Below are positions 33,886 to 42,772 of a DNA stretch of 64,000 bases, piece by piece. How positions within the stretch are numbered: position 1 is the first letter of the stretch; each line of letters starts with the position of its first letter. The DNA comes from Reclinomonas americana ATCC 50394 (taxonomy: Eukaryota; Jakobida; Jakobea; Jakobida), in the NCBI GenBank assembly GCA_048213135.1, contig PS015009.1, positions 868,001-932,000 of the forward strand. The letters run 5' to 3'. The position numbers and the translations under genes were made by a program. Under the pieces are notes generated by a model. It was not told the DNA's origin. It saw only the letters and a list, made by a program, of their open reading frames with translations, and ran no database searches.

Positions 33886-35111
33886 CAGATCCCAGGAAAA
33901 TATCCATCCTCGATTATACGTACGAACTTCCCAACGAAAGGATAGCCCTGCACCCGCTTGAAAAAAGGGACGCTTCCAAACTGCTGGTGTACCGTAACGG
34001 CAACATCACCGAATCGGTGTATACCAGGCTGCATGAACACCTGCCCGGCAACAGCTACCTGGTTTTTAACAACACGCGTGTTATCAAAGCACGCATACGT
34101 TTTCAGAAAGAGACCGGCGGCTGGGTGGAGATTTTTTGCCTGGAACCCCACGAAACCATCAGCGAGTACAGCAGCATTATGAACCGCACCGGCAACGTTA
34201 CCTGGAAATGCCTGGTAGGCGGGGCGGGCAAGTGGAAGTCGGGCGGCCTGCAACTGGTTTGCGCTTACAATGGCGGCGAATTCACCCTTCGGGCCACCAT
34301 GATCGAAAAACTTTCCGACGCGTATGTGATCCGTTTTTCCTGGACACCGGAGCAATATGCTTTTGCCGAAGTGATTGAAGCGGCGGGTGATATTCCTTTG
34401 CCTCCTTATATAAAACGTACCACTTCGCAGGATGACACGGAAAGATACCAAACCATTTATGCGCAGGATGAAGGATCGGTGGCAGCGCCAACAGCGGGGT
34501 TGCATTTCAGTGAAGACATATTTACTTCACTGCGTGAAAAAAATATCGATACCGGTTTTGTCACACTTCATGTAGGAGCAGGTACTTTCAAGCCCGTAAA
34601 GGCCGAATACATGGAAGGGCATGATATGCACGCGGAATGGATAGATGTAAGCGCTGAAAGTATTGAAGCTTTGATCACACATAAAGATGATAATATTACA
34701 GCGGTGGGTACTACGTCGTTGCGCACACTGGAAAGCCTGTACTGGCTGGGCGTTAAAGCATTGCTGGAGCCTGGTGCTGCACAACTGACCCTGTCGCAAT
34801 GGGATGTGTATGAAACAGCACTGGCAACCGCTGATATCCCATTGAATGAAGCGCTTGGTGCCTTACTGAAGTGGATGAGGGAACATAACCGCGAACATCT
34901 TTTTACACAGACACAGTTACTGATCGTTCCCGGGTACCGTTTCCGCGTGGTGAAGGCGTTGATCACCAATTTTCACCAGCCGCAATCAACCCTGCTCCTG
35001 CTGGTGGCTGCGGCAACGCAGAACAACTGGAAAAAAATATATGAGTATGCGATGGAGCACGACTTCCGTTTCCTGAGTTACGGGGATGGAAGCCTGCTGT
35101 TCCTGGAGTAA
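33882..35111 (+). CDS. queA: S-adenosylmethionine:tRNA ribosyltransferase-isomerase
   Basis: A 409-residue enzyme that transfers the ribosyl group of S-adenosylmethionine to the queuosine precursor in tRNA. Family motifs are YELPNERIALHPLEKRDASK near the start, YLVFNNTRVIKARI, TIYAQDEGSVAAPTAGLHFS, FVTLHVGAGTFKPVKAE, HAEWIDVS and LITNFHQPQSTLLLLVAA. The usual length is about 350; extra residues lie between about 85 and 150 (EIFCLEPHETISEYSSIM region), so this is the longer Bacteroidota form. I start at MTDPRKISILDYTY, which overlaps the upstream stop codon. Confidence 0.95.
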   Translation: MTDPRKISILDYTYELPNERIALHPLEKRDASKLLVYRNGNITESVYTRLHEHLPGNSYLVFNNTRVIKARIRFQKETGGWVEIFCLEPHETISEYSSIMNRTGNVTWKCLVGGAGKWKSGGLQLVCAYNGGEFTLRATMIEKLSDAYVIRFSWTPEQYAFAEVIEAAGDIPLPPYIKRTTSQDDTERYQTIYAQDEGSVAAPTAGLHFSEDIFTSLREKNIDTGFVTLHVGAGTFKPVKAEYMEGHDMHAEWIDVSAESIEALITHKDDNITAVGTTSLRTLESLYWLGVKALLEPGAAQLTLSQWDVYETALATADIPLNEALGALLKWMREHNREHLFTQTQLLIVPGYRFRVVKALITNFHQPQSTLLLLVAAATQNNWKKIYEYAMEHDFRFLSYGDGSLLFLE

Positions 35112-35117
35112 ACACAA

Positions 35118-35480
35118 CTACCTTCCGGCTGACCTTACCATTACCGCTACCTCCGTTGCCTGTTTCTGGTTGTATTCTGAAACCATTTTATCGAGATTCA
35201 CCAGGTCAATGATAGTGCCGATGCCGCATAAACCGGCGGTGAACAGGTACAGCAGGCCCATGCCTGTTTCTCCCAGTACAAAGCGCTGGATGCCCGCCAC
35301 AAAGAAAAACCCGATGATCGTCAGTACCATAATATCGCGTTTCTCCTTACGCTTGCCTCTCAGGAAAAGAAAAAACTGCTGTTCCTGGTTCTCCGTCATT
35401 CCCTTGGTCAGACTTTGGATCAATATGAACTCTTCGGGTTGCAGTTCAGGCAACATCGTGAATATTTGCTGCTGGTCCAT
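35118..35480 (-). CDS. TM2-domain membrane protein
   Basis: A 120-residue protein. A soluble N-terminal part (MLPELQPEEFILIQSLTKGM) is followed by two membrane helices in the TM2 pattern: MVLTIIGFFFVAGIQRFVLG, the short turn ETGMG, and LLYLFTAGLCGIGTIIDLVN. TM2 proteins are common but of unknown function. The start lies inside the upstream DUF2752 gene (35-bp overlap), implying coupled translation. Confidence 0.85.
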   Translation of the reverse strand: MDQQQIFTMLPELQPEEFILIQSLTKGMTENQEQQFFLFLRGKRKEKRDIMVLTIIGFFFVAGIQRFVLGETGMGLLYLFTAGLCGIGTIIDLVNLDKMVSEYNQKQATEVAVMVRSAGR

Positions 35481-35778
35481 ACGTAACTGGTTTAGTGCGT
35501 TTGAAAAATAGTTTTACAACAATGGTATAAAGAATAGCGAGTGTTGCGGGGATGCCCAGCACATGCTCATCGAATGACCTGGCCATGTTGAGATGAAGGG
35601 CATAATGAATAGAGTGGCCAATGCCACAACCGGGGCAATAAGAAAAGCCGATAAATTTAAAGAGACAAAAAGAAGTGCCCTGGCTTGCAGGGTCCATAAA
35701 GAAAAGCAGCAGCAGCGCTGTTATCCAAATGACAGGCCCGGCGTATTGCTTCCATATGACTTTGAGCGGGATCATCAT
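35446..35778 (-). CDS. DUF2752 membrane protein
   Basis: A 110-residue protein with three hydrophobic segments. The family signature C-P-x-C-G is present in FSYCPGCGIGHSIHYALHLN. DUF2752 proteins recur in Bacteroidota next to TM2 proteins, as here. No activity is established; the conserved cysteines and histidine could bind a metal. The start may be the second ATG, three bases later. Confidence 0.82.
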   Translation of the reverse strand: MMIPLKVIWKQYAGPVIWITALLLLFFMDPASQGTSFCLFKFIGFSYCPGCGIGHSIHYALHLNMARSFDEHVLGIPATLAILYTIVVKLFFKRTKPVTYGPAANIHDVA

Positions 35779-35821
35779 ACGGTATACAATATACCCGGAT
35801 TTAATGAAACCTCAAAAACAG

Positions 35822-35973
35822 GGTAGTACACCAGTTTAAATCCTGTTCCTTTATGTCATACCGGGGTAACGAGGTATCTCTCAGCACAGAAAAGAGGTTC
35901 CTTCCCGATATCGTTCCTCAGCGGGACAGGCTCTTTCGTCGGAGTGACTCAAAAATGAAACTGTAGCACTACC
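35822..35973. repeat. Palindromic MITE/REP-like element (copy B)
   Basis: The outer arms are GGTAGTACACCAGTTT and AAACTGTAGCACTACC. Inside is GTCATACCGGGGTAACGAGG, then TATCTCTCAGCACAG, closely matching copy A (GTCATACCGAGGTAACGAGG). The right inner arm GTCGGAGTGAC mirrors the left GTCAT arm imperfectly. An extra internal palindrome (GATATCGTTCCTCAGCGGG) makes it longer than copy A. Confidence 0.7.
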
Positions 35974-36020
35974 AAAAACAGCGGAATGCCATTTTGAATT
36001 TTACCTTTTTACTTTTGATT

Positions 36021-36620
36021 TTACTGCTGTATGGTCACAGGCGTTCCTACGGGGATGTAGCTGTACAGGTCTTTCATTTCGGAGTACTTCACCGAAACGC
36101 AACCATCGGTCCAGTTGTAGAAATTATCTACCGTCCATTCTTCCTGCGGACGGGTGGCATGTATGGCGATGCCGTTGCCTATTTTGGCGGTCTTGGGAAT
36201 GAGTCCTTTCGCTTTACGTTCTTCAAAACGCTGCATACTGGTCTCGTTCGGGTAGTCGAGCAGCAATTCCGGGCCCCATTGTTTGTGTATCTTTTTCAGG
36301 ATCACTTTGAATTGTCCGTCGGGGGTACGTTTATCGCCTTCCCGCATTTTATCGCTCAGGTCTTTACTTCCGAAAACGATGGGATAAGTGGCGTACCAGC
36401 CTTCATCATCATATACCTTCAGCTCATAATCACTTTTGTCAACAATAATGTAATAGGGATTGTCTGCAGGCGCTTCCACAACCGCCTTCTTCGCAACCGT
36501 AAAGCTGCGGGGTTTCTTTGCTGCCGGCGCTTTCTTCTTTTTTCCCTTGTCGGGAGTGAATGAAAATGCCGTTGCTAAAACCAATACACCTGCTAAAAAA
36601 CGGAAAGTGATTCCTTTCAT
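36021..36620 (-). CDS. L,D-transpeptidase (YkuD-type) family protein
   Basis: A 199-residue secreted protein (signal FRFLAGVLVLATAFSFTPDK), then a short Lys/Ala-rich linker. The YkuD fold follows: YYIIVDKSDYELKVYDDEG, KRTPDGQFKVILKKI, the histidine of GIAIHATRP and the catalytic cysteine of WTDGCVSVKYSEM. The usual S-x-G-C-x-R signature is T-D-G-C-V-S here, so the arginine is missing, as in several Bacteroidota members. It probably cross-links peptidoglycan or attaches proteins to it. The upstream in-frame codons are not used because the signal peptide starts at MKGITFRF. Confidence 0.85.
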   Translation of the reverse strand: MKGITFRFLAGVLVLATAFSFTPDKGKKKKAPAAKKPRSFTVAKKAVVEAPADNPYYIIVDKSDYELKVYDDEGWYATYPIVFGSKDLSDKMREGDKRTPDGQFKVILKKIHKQWGPELLLDYPNETSMQRFEERKAKGLIPKTAKIGNGIAIHATRPQEEWTVDNFYNWTDGCVSVKYSEMKDLYSYIPVGTPVTIQQ

Positions 36621-36990
36621 GGCTGATTTGAGTTGTAGCGCTATGATCAAACGCTGTGCCATTCAAAAATATTTTATCCGTTTTAAAAAGATTAACAAAA
36701 AATACAAAATGTGGAAAAATTCATCCCGGTCGGCGCCTGCAAACGTTGCCAGGAAAGGTTACCCGCAGGTAACTATCAACCCTGTTATGTACATATTAAA
36801 GCTAATCCCAACATCTCCGTCTTATTCAATCCTTCATTCCTCCCCTCCTTCATTCTTTCATTCCTAAAACGAGAATCCCGCCGGTGCAGGATAAAATCCA
36901 TGCCGCGGCGGGATCGTTCTTATCATAAACCCGCTCCCTCACCTGCATTGGCCATGGCTTCTGCAGGCAAAGGATTGGGAGAGAGAGCTT
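36621..36990. other. Intergenic stretch with hairpin
   Basis: A hairpin AATCCCGCCG (36874-36883) / CGGCGGGAT (36906-36914) with a loop of about 22 bases is the only clear structure. The plus-strand frames here have poor coding character and several pyrimidine-rich stretches. The strand and role of the hairpin are unclear; it is not followed by a T-run. Confidence 0.5.
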
Positions 36991-37845
36991 TTACCAGTTG
37001 CTGAAACGCAGGCCAACATTATAAGGCCTCATGTTCAGGCTGTGTTCGTAGATCGATTTGGGACTGTAGGAACCGTAGAAGCGGATACCGGCAATGCCCA
37101 GCTCAGCTACATAAGAGAATTTGAAACGTTCCATATCATAGTCGCCCCTGTTCTTGCGCTTGCCCCTTTCATCGCTGATCTGTTTGTTACGCTGGCTGTA
37201 CAGGTAGCCTGCGCTTACACCTATACTCATGCTGATGCCTTTACGCTGGTTGTTGTGCGTGGCAAAATTCAGCATCAGTGGCACAGTCAGGTAATCCAGC
37301 GCCAGCTTATTCTTGGAGAACTCGATGGAGTCGCGGAAGATGAATGGTTCGTTGGTGTTTACCGTACCCAGGGTGTAAGGAACCACGCCGCCTTCGCGGT
37401 AGCTCAGCATGGACGAGGATTTGTAGCGGTAGTTATTGAGTTCAAGACCCAGCCCGTATTTCAGGTTCACCTTATGTTTGACCAGGTTCAGCCTTTGCAT
37501 GAAGAACCAGATGTTGACGTTGACGCTTTTACCGGTGCGGAGTTTGAAATCGCTTTTGCCGATAGCGGGATAGCCCGGGCGGTTCACCAGGTAAGACCCG
37601 GCAGTGCTGTAATCTGTTTTATCATCGTAGTTGGCAAAACCCAGGTCTACAATACCCCAGTTGGTGGAGATGTTGGAGCGCTTCCTTTTTTCATTGTTCC
37701 TGTCATTGTCCATGTGAATGCTCCTGTGGCCTTTCTTGCCTTCTTTTACGATCACCATGCCACCAATGCGGATGGTGTCTTTTTTCTGAGCCATAGCGCC
37801 CAGGCAGAAGAGAAATGTTAATGTGAGTAGTGTTATCCGTTTCAT
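36991..37845 (-). CDS. Outer-membrane beta-barrel protein (PorT-like)
   Basis: A 284-residue protein starting at MKRITLLTLTFLFCLGAMAQ (signal peptide). The rest shows barrel-type strands: NVNIWFFMQRLNLVKHKVNL, KYGLGLELNNYRY, KLALDYLTVPLMLNFATH, GISMSIGVSAGYLYS and FSYVAELGIAGIRFYGSYSP, ending in YNVGLRFSNW with an aromatic last residue. It follows the sigma and anti-sigma genes with about 100 bp spacing and so is the likely envelope target or output of that system. It resembles PorT-family/DUF barrels but could be any small barrel. Confidence 0.8.
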   Translation of the reverse strand: MKRITLLTLTFLFCLGAMAQKKDTIRIGGMVIVKEGKKGHRSIHMDNDRNNEKRKRSNISTNWGIVDLGFANYDDKTDYSTAGSYLVNRPGYPAIGKSDFKLRTGKSVNVNIWFFMQRLNLVKHKVNLKYGLGLELNNYRYKSSSMLSYREGGVVPYTLGTVNTNEPFIFRDSIEFSKNKLALDYLTVPLMLNFATHNNQRKGISMSIGVSAGYLYSQRNKQISDERGKRKNRGDYDMERFKFSYVAELGIAGIRFYGSYSPKSIYEHSLNMRPYNVGLRFSNW

Positions 37846-37948
37846 TTGCTTAGTTTTTATTGTTATGATCACGTACATGTTCCGTTACGGGCAAAGGAGT
37901 CCTGTTTCCAGTTGTTGGTTCATGTACTGTGTTGTAAAAGGTTAATGA

Positions 37949-39115
37949 TTATTTGGCTGCGATCTCGAAACCGGCGATCTGTATACCTTCTCCTGTTTTG
38001 ATGTTGGCAGAGCGTTCGAGTACCCGGCGTACTTTGCGGAAGAAACCACCCAGTTTGGTTTTTTTGTTCCTGTCCTCTTCCAGGTAATTGACATTCTCGT
38101 CGGCGCTGGCCAGCTTCGCATAAGGATTGGTGTTAGGCTGACTGTTATTGATCTCTGGTTTATTGTTGGAAGGAATAACAGTTCCGGATCTGTTATTGTC
38201 TTCTACAGGTGGTACGTTTACGGAAGCGATAGTGTTACTTTCTCTCTTGTTAATATTTTCAAAATATGGCTTGGGTAAATTATTGCTGGGTTTTTGCTGT
38301 TGTGGTTCGTTACCGGTTTCGTTGGTCACCAGTGAACTGTTGTCTTTAACCTGCAGGCGTTGCACAGCAGGTGTAACGGTATTGTTGCTGTTGTTGTGAT
38401 CGCCTGTTGTTGTTTTACCCGGATCGGTGGTTGTTACTTTATTATGGGTATGATCACTGCCGGTTGTGGCTACATCATTGCCGTTCGGGTTTGTTGTATT
38501 GGTATTCGTATCGGTGTTCGTATCGCTACCCTGGTGAACGCCGGCAATATTAACGGGGTTAGCATCCTGTTTTACAGGCTGGCCGTTTTGCCTGGCCAAT
38601 CCGCTGTCGGATGCCGCAGGGTTACTCTTGCTATTGTAAACGCTCAGTCCTGTCCAGATGCCAAAGCCCAGCAATACCGCGGCTGCGGCCACACGCCACC
38701 ATTTGAAGGCCACTACCCTTCCCGGCTCTTCGCGGTACAGGGAGGCTTTATCTTCAAATACCACCGTTTCGGGATGCAGGCGGGTGCTTTGCAGGATTTC
38801 CCATTCAGCGGCGGCTGCCTTATCGGTTTTCAGTAAGGATTGTACAAGGGCAGATTCTTTCTTATCCAGTTCCTTATCACCATACAGCACCAGTTTTTCC
38901 TGCATAGCGGCGAATTCTTCATCCTTAAGCAGGAAAGATTTATCAAAGCTGATGGGGGCTGGCGACAGCACACTGTCCTGTAACAACAACAGTTCGGCTT
39001 TAACGTCAGGGTTTTCCTGCACAAAAAGCTCTACGGACTTTCTTTCCGCAGCAGACAATTCGTTGTCTACATACATCAGGAAGTACTCTTCGTAATTATT
39101 TCTGTTGATGTTCAT
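37949..39115 (-). CDS. Membrane anti-sigma factor-like protein with duplicated N-terminal module
   Basis: A 388-residue protein. The N-terminus has two copies of the anti-sigma-like helical module (YVDNELSAAERKSVELFVQ and YGDKELDKKESALVQSLLK), without the zinc-binding H-x3-C-x2-C. A single membrane helix lies at about residues 140-160 (VAAAAVLLGFGIWTGLSVY). A long periplasmic low-complexity region rich in Asn and Thr precedes a conserved C-terminus (LGGFFRKVRRVLERSANIKT). It lies 15 bp after the ECF sigma gene, whose activity it presumably holds back. Confidence 0.8.
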   Translation of the reverse strand: MNINRNNYEEYFLMYVDNELSAAERKSVELFVQENPDVKAELLLLQDSVLSPAPISFDKSFLLKDEEFAAMQEKLVLYGDKELDKKESALVQSLLKTDKAAAAEWEILQSTRLHPETVVFEDKASLYREEPGRVVAFKWWRVAAAAVLLGFGIWTGLSVYNSKSNPAASDSGLARQNGQPVKQDANPVNIAGVHQGSDTNTDTNTNTTNPNGNDVATTGSDHTHNKVTTTDPGKTTTGDHNNSNNTVTPAVQRLQVKDNSSLVTNETGNEPQQQKPSNNLPKPYFENINKRESNTIASVNVPPVEDNNRSGTVIPSNNKPEINNSQPNTNPYAKLASADENVNYLEEDRNKKTKLGGFFRKVRRVLERSANIKTGEGIQIAGFEIAAK

Positions 39116-39130
39116 TGTTGTTTGATTGCG

Positions 39131-39616
39131 CTAAATTACGTTTTCAGGACTTACGATATATTCCCTCAATTGTAACCTTGCCCGGTGTAAATATACTTTA
39201 ACCTGGCTTTCATTGAGCCCGGTTATTTTGCCGATCTCATCATAGCTGTACCCCTCGTAATCTTTCAGCATAACCAGGCTGCGTTGTACTTCTCCCAGTT
39301 TGGATAGGGCTTCATTCAGGATACGTTTGGTATCCGGTCCCTGCCTTACCGTTCCGCGGGCATCTTCATTGAACTCTTCCTTCAGGCTTATCCTTTTGTT
39401 CTTCCGGATGTGGTCGATCATCTGGTTATAGGCCACGGTGAACAGGTAACTCTTACAACGTTCATTTTCAACCTGTTCCCTGTTGATCCAGAGCTTTTCG
39501 AATGCCCCCTGCACCACGTCCTTCGCATCCTCCTCATGCCTCAGGTTCTTGAGGATGAATCGGTACACGTTATCCGCATACTGGTTTACGCATTGGTTAT
39601 ACTCTCTCTCCGTCAT
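39131..39616 (-). CDS. ECF-type RNA polymerase sigma factor
   Basis: A 161-residue sigma factor of the extracytoplasmic function class. Region 2 spans NVYRFILKNLRHEEDAKDVV, then QGAFEKLWINREQVE and KSYLFTVAYNQMIDHIRKNK. Region 4 has YEGYSYDEIGKITGLNESQV, followed by KVYLHRARLQLREYI. It heads an operon with the anti-sigma-like gene and an outer-membrane barrel. A putative self-recognised promoter lies 45-75 bp upstream. Confidence 0.93.
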   Translation of the reverse strand: MTEREYNQCVNQYADNVYRFILKNLRHEEDAKDVVQGAFEKLWINREQVENERCKSYLFTVAYNQMIDHIRKNKRISLKEEFNEDARGTVRQGPDTKRILNEALSKLGEVQRSLVMLKDYEGYSYDEIGKITGLNESQVKVYLHRARLQLREYIVSPENVI

Positions 39617-39663
39617 ACAGGTTTTGGTGTGGGGTTAAGTCACAGCCAGGATGTTTAATAATG

Positions 39664-39690
39664 GTACGAAGGTCGGCCAGGAAAAGTTAC
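39664..39690 (-). promoter_or_regulatory. Putative ECF-type promoter of the sigma operon
   Basis: On the minus strand, GTAAC (39690-39686) and CGTAC (39668-39664) are separated by 17 bp. The -35 AAC and -10 CGT cores with about 16-17 bp spacing are the general ECF pattern. The position in front of the sigma gene suggests autoregulation. Confidence 0.5.
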
Positions 39691-39997
39691 AGCGGAAGAA
39701 AAAAAGTTTTTTTCAGGTTGAAATGCCCGTTTTCGGGTCTGAATTGGAGGTTTTCGGGATAAAACGGGCCCAAAATGAGGCATTTTCAGTGAAATCCGGG
39801 CCGAAAAGGAGTAAATCACTCCACAATTCGTAATTATTATTTTCAGCCGTACATTTTTCGGACAAAAGCACCCCGTCAAAAATATCCGTTCACCTGCCTG
39901 CTGGTGTTAAGGCAAAAGTAAAAACAAGCCTGCCCGGCAGCATGTACTGCCTCTGAAGGTACCCGTAATTCGTAATTCATAATTCGTAATTGCTACC

Positions 39998-40005
39998 TAC
40001 TTTTG
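39998..40005 (+). promoter_or_regulatory. Putative -7 box of kbl
   Basis: TACTTTTG matches TAnnTTTG exactly and lies 20 bp upstream of the kbl ATG. No convincing TTTG was found at the -33 position, which falls in the AATTCGT repeats. Confidence 0.45.
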
Positions 40006-40025
40006 CCCTACTAAAAAACGCTCTC

Positions 40026-41213
40026 ATGAACCAAACATTCGTCAACCGTATTGCTTCAGAACTCAAAGAAATAGAGGAAGCCGGTTTATATAAAAAAGAA
40101 AGGGTGATCACCAGTGAACAAGGCGCCGAGATCATTGTGAACGGCACCATGGTGCTCAACTTCTGCGCCAACAATTACCTGGGTCTTTCCTCGCACCCCA
40201 AAGTACTGGAAGCCGCTAAAAAATACATCGACCACCGCGGTTATGGCATGAGCAGTGTACGTTTCATCTGCGGTACGCAGGACATACATAAAGAACTTGA
40301 ACAGAAGATCGCCACCTTCCTGGGAACGGAAGACACCATATTATATGCCGCGGCCTTTGATGCCAACGGCGGTGTTTTTGAACCGCTCTTTAATGAGCAG
40401 GATGCCATCATCAGCGACGCGCTGAACCATGCTTCCATCATCGATGGTGTTCGTTTGTGCAAAGCGCAGCGCTACCGTTATGAACACAACAACATGGAGG
40501 ACCTGGAAGCCAAACTGAAAGAAAGCGCTCACCTGCGCAGCCGCATTATTGTTACCGACGGCAGTTTCAGTATGGACGGGACTATTGCACAACTAGATAA
40601 AATTTGCGACCTGGCCGATCAATACGACGCCATAGTTATGATTGACGAATGCCATTCCTCCGGTTTCCTGGGCGCTACCGGCAGGGGTACGCATGAATAC
40701 CGGGGTGTGATGGGCCGTATCGACATCATCACCGGCACACTGGGCAAGGCCCTTGGCGGCGCCAGCGGCGGATTTACCAGCGGTAAAAAAGAGATCATTG
40801 ACATGTTGCGCCAGCGCAGCCGTCCCTACCTGTTCAGCAATACCGTAGCCCCCAGTATTGTGGGCGCTTCCATTGCTGTGCTGGATATGCTGAGCGAGAC
40901 TACCGAACTGCGTGACCGGCTGGAACAGAATACAAAATATTTCCGCAGCAAAATGACCGAAGCGGGATTCGATATCAAACCCGGCGATCACCCTATTGTT
41001 CCTATCATGCTGTATGATGCTGTAATGGCGCAGAACTTCGCCGCCCGGCTTTTAGAAGAAGGCATTTATGTTATTGGTTTCTTCTTCCCGGTAGTAGCCA
41101 AAGGACAGGCCCGCATACGTGTACAACTGAGCGCTGCGCACGAACAACGCCACCTCGACAAAGCCATCGAAGCCTTCACCAAGGTTGGCAAAGAACTCGG
41201 CGTACTGAAGTAA
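40026..41213 (+). CDS. kbl: Glycine C-acetyltransferase (2-amino-3-ketobutyrate CoA ligase)
   Basis: A 395-residue PLP enzyme (E. coli Kbl 398) that splits 2-amino-3-ketobutyrate with CoA into glycine and acetyl-CoA in threonine breakdown. Strong family segments: [75 protein letters not shown] and the PLP lysine in [15 protein letters not shown]. The match to Kbl is closer than to serine palmitoyltransferase or KbL-like AONS. No threonine dehydrogenase gene is in the window. It is apparently monocistronic. Confidence 0.95.
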   Translation: MNQTFVNRIASELKEIEEAGLYKKERVITSEQGAEIIVNGTMVLNFCANNYLGLSSHPKVLEAAKKYIDHRGYGMSSVRFICGTQDIHKELEQKIATFLGTEDTILYAAAFDANGGVFEPLFNEQDAIISDALNHASIIDGVRLCKAQRYRYEHNNMEDLEAKLKESAHLRSRIIVTDGSFSMDGTIAQLDKICDLADQYDAIVMIDECHSSGFLGATGRGTHEYRGVMGRIDIITGTLGKALGGASGGFTSGKKEIIDMLRQRSRPYLFSNTVAPSIVGASIAVLDMLSETTELRDRLEQNTKYFRSKMTEAGFDIKPGDHPIVPIMLYDAVMAQNFAARLLEEGIYVIGFFFPVVAKGQARIRVQLSAAHEQRHLDKAIEAFTKVGKELGVLK

Positions 41214-41235
41214 TCATATCTGATTAAAAAATAAC

Positions 41236-41293
41236 AATGCCTTTGGCCGCATACTTTCCGCTACCGGGAAAACACCATGCAGTCAAAGGCATT
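41236..41293. repeat. Inverted repeat after kbl
   Basis: AATGCCTTTG (41236-41245) and CAAAGGCATT (41284-41293) are perfect inverted repeats separated by 38 bases. The loop is long for a terminator, but the position between two convergent stop codons fits a shared 3' structure. Confidence 0.5.
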
Positions 41294-41316
41294 CGTAATT
41301 AGTAATTACCAATTAA

Positions 41317-41988
41317 CTACCGTATTTCTTTCAACTCAATCACCCACCCCAAATCCATTTTTAAAATAAGCGGGTTACTGGAGATGCCGTTTATCCAGAG
41401 TGTTTTATCACCAGTGCCGTCGGCCTTGTTATTGATAATAAACGCGTCGATCTTCATCTCTTTTCCTTTAACTTTTATTACAGGGGTTACTTCGTCTTTA
41501 TCGGGACGGTAAAAGGTTTCCGGTGCGCCGTCATCCATTGTCATCGTTGTTTTCTTTTTCGGCATATCACTGAAGTTGTCGTAACACATCCATACCGTGG
41601 TAGCATTGGTGAGTTTGAGTTCGCCGCCTGAAAAGTAGTTGCTGTATTTTTTCGAGCTGCTCATGGCTTTGGGGCTGATGGTCACGTGGCCTTCTTTATC
41701 AGCCGGAGATGTCATGGTATAGTTAAAGTCTATACCGTTCTTTCCATAGCTGTTGAGGGTTACAATAAAATCGTATTCCCGTCCGCCGGCATTGACATGG
41801 TACACGAGCTGGTCTCCTTTTTTCAGGTCGAAGAATGAAGACTCCCCGTTATCCTGTTTGATCTCCAGGGGCAGGTTGAGCGGCGCTTCGGGGGCCGGCG
41901 CTTTCACCGGGCGTTTTTTGGCGGAGGGCTGGGCGGTAAGGGTTGCCGACATAACGAGGAACGCCGCAACCAGGTATAGCATTTTCAT
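41317..41988 (-). CDS. Secreted hypothetical protein (DUF3108-like)
   Basis: A 223-residue protein with a signal peptide (MKMLYLVAAFLVMSATLTAQ). The mature part is beta-rich (KGDQLVYHVNAGGREYDFIV, LDFNYT-like strands, TLWINGISSNPLILKMDLGW). The end L-W-I-N-x3-x-N-P-L-I-L-K resembles periplasmic lipocalin-like DUF3108 proteins, where a short W-x-D segment precedes the last strand. No catalytic residues are seen. It converges with kbl. Confidence 0.65.
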   Translation of the reverse strand: MKMLYLVAAFLVMSATLTAQPSAKKRPVKAPAPEAPLNLPLEIKQDNGESSFFDLKKGDQLVYHVNAGGREYDFIVTLNSYGKNGIDFNYTMTSPADKEGHVTISPKAMSSSKKYSNYFSGGELKLTNATTVWMCYDNFSDMPKKKTTMTMDDGAPETFYRPDKDEVTPVIKVKGKEMKIDAFIINNKADGTGDKTLWINGISSNPLILKMDLGWVIELKEIR

Positions 41989-42134
41989 GATGTTCTGTTG
42001 AAATGAATAATGAGCTAAGAAAGACTTTTGATAAGGGCGGTTCAATACCCTGTGGCGGGTATTTATTTTTTTACCGCGAAGAATGAAGAAACGCTAAGGC
42101 TTCGCAAAGGATTTTATATGTCTATCTTTATACT

Positions 42135-42656
42135 ATGCGGATACTATTTATCGTCTTTTTATGCGCCTGCTGTTTGTTTACCAAGGCACAGCAACCCGTT
42201 TTCCCGGCCTCTTTTACGGGCAAATGGAAAGGCAAACTGCAGTGGGCGGTGGCGGGCAAACCCACCCGTGAATTCTCTATGCAATTGAATATACTGCCCG
42301 CCGATACAGCGGGACAATACTCCTGGCAGATCATTTACGGCGATGATAATAAAGACAACCGTCCTTACCTGCTCAAGCCCGCCGACAGCAGCAGCAACCA
42401 TTGGGTAATAGATGAACGCGACGGCATTATACTCGACAGTTATGTGCATGGCAATTGCCTGCAGGGCGCTTTCACCGTTAACCAGAACACCATCATCGAC
42501 AATTACTGTATAGAGAATGGCCGCATGCGGGTGGAGTTCTTTACCGTTAAACTGGGCGATAAAAAACAAAGCGGTAAAGGAACTGAAGACGTACCTTTTG
42601 TACACAGTTACCGCATAGGCGGTTATCAATGGGGTATTCTTGAAAAGGTAAACTAA
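42135..42656 (+). CDS. Secreted hypothetical protein
   Basis: A 173-residue protein with a signal peptide (RILFIVFLCACCLFTKAQQ). It contains FTGKWKGKLQWAVAGKPTRE, SWQIIYGDDNKDNRPY and HWVIDERDGIILDSYVHGN, a beta-rich pattern like small lipocalin-type proteins of Bacteroidota. Unknown function. It starts a plus-strand run of four small genes that ends at 44238. Confidence 0.7.
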   Translation: MRILFIVFLCACCLFTKAQQPVFPASFTGKWKGKLQWAVAGKPTREFSMQLNILPADTAGQYSWQIIYGDDNKDNRPYLLKPADSSSNHWVIDERDGIILDSYVHGNCLQGAFTVNQNTIIDNYCIENGRMRVEFFTVKLGDKKQSGKGTEDVPFVHSYRIGGYQWGILEKVN

Positions 42657-42772
42657 CACGGCGGGGAAACGCTTCCCCGGCTCTAAGTGCCGCTGCTATT
42701 ATATTTCCCGGTGGAACAGGATTTGCTTATCTTAGTCTGGCCTCACAGCCCTTTACACTTAAACCTGGTCAG

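Larger units (their letters stand above)
39617..40025. other. Divergent intergenic region between sigma operon and kbl
   Basis: This is 409 bp. The left part holds the ECF-like promoter. The middle is AT-rich with repeated TTTTCGG words (AATTGGAGGTTTTCGGG and similar). The right part has direct repeats of AATTCGTAATTC (39967-39991), then the -7 box TACTTTTG of kbl. No accepted gene. Confidence 0.6.

Noticed and set aside
36711-37004. 97-codon plus-strand frame with a C-x2-C
   Set aside because: It runs through pyrimidine-rich intergenic DNA and into the 3' end of the barrel gene; composition is not protein-like.
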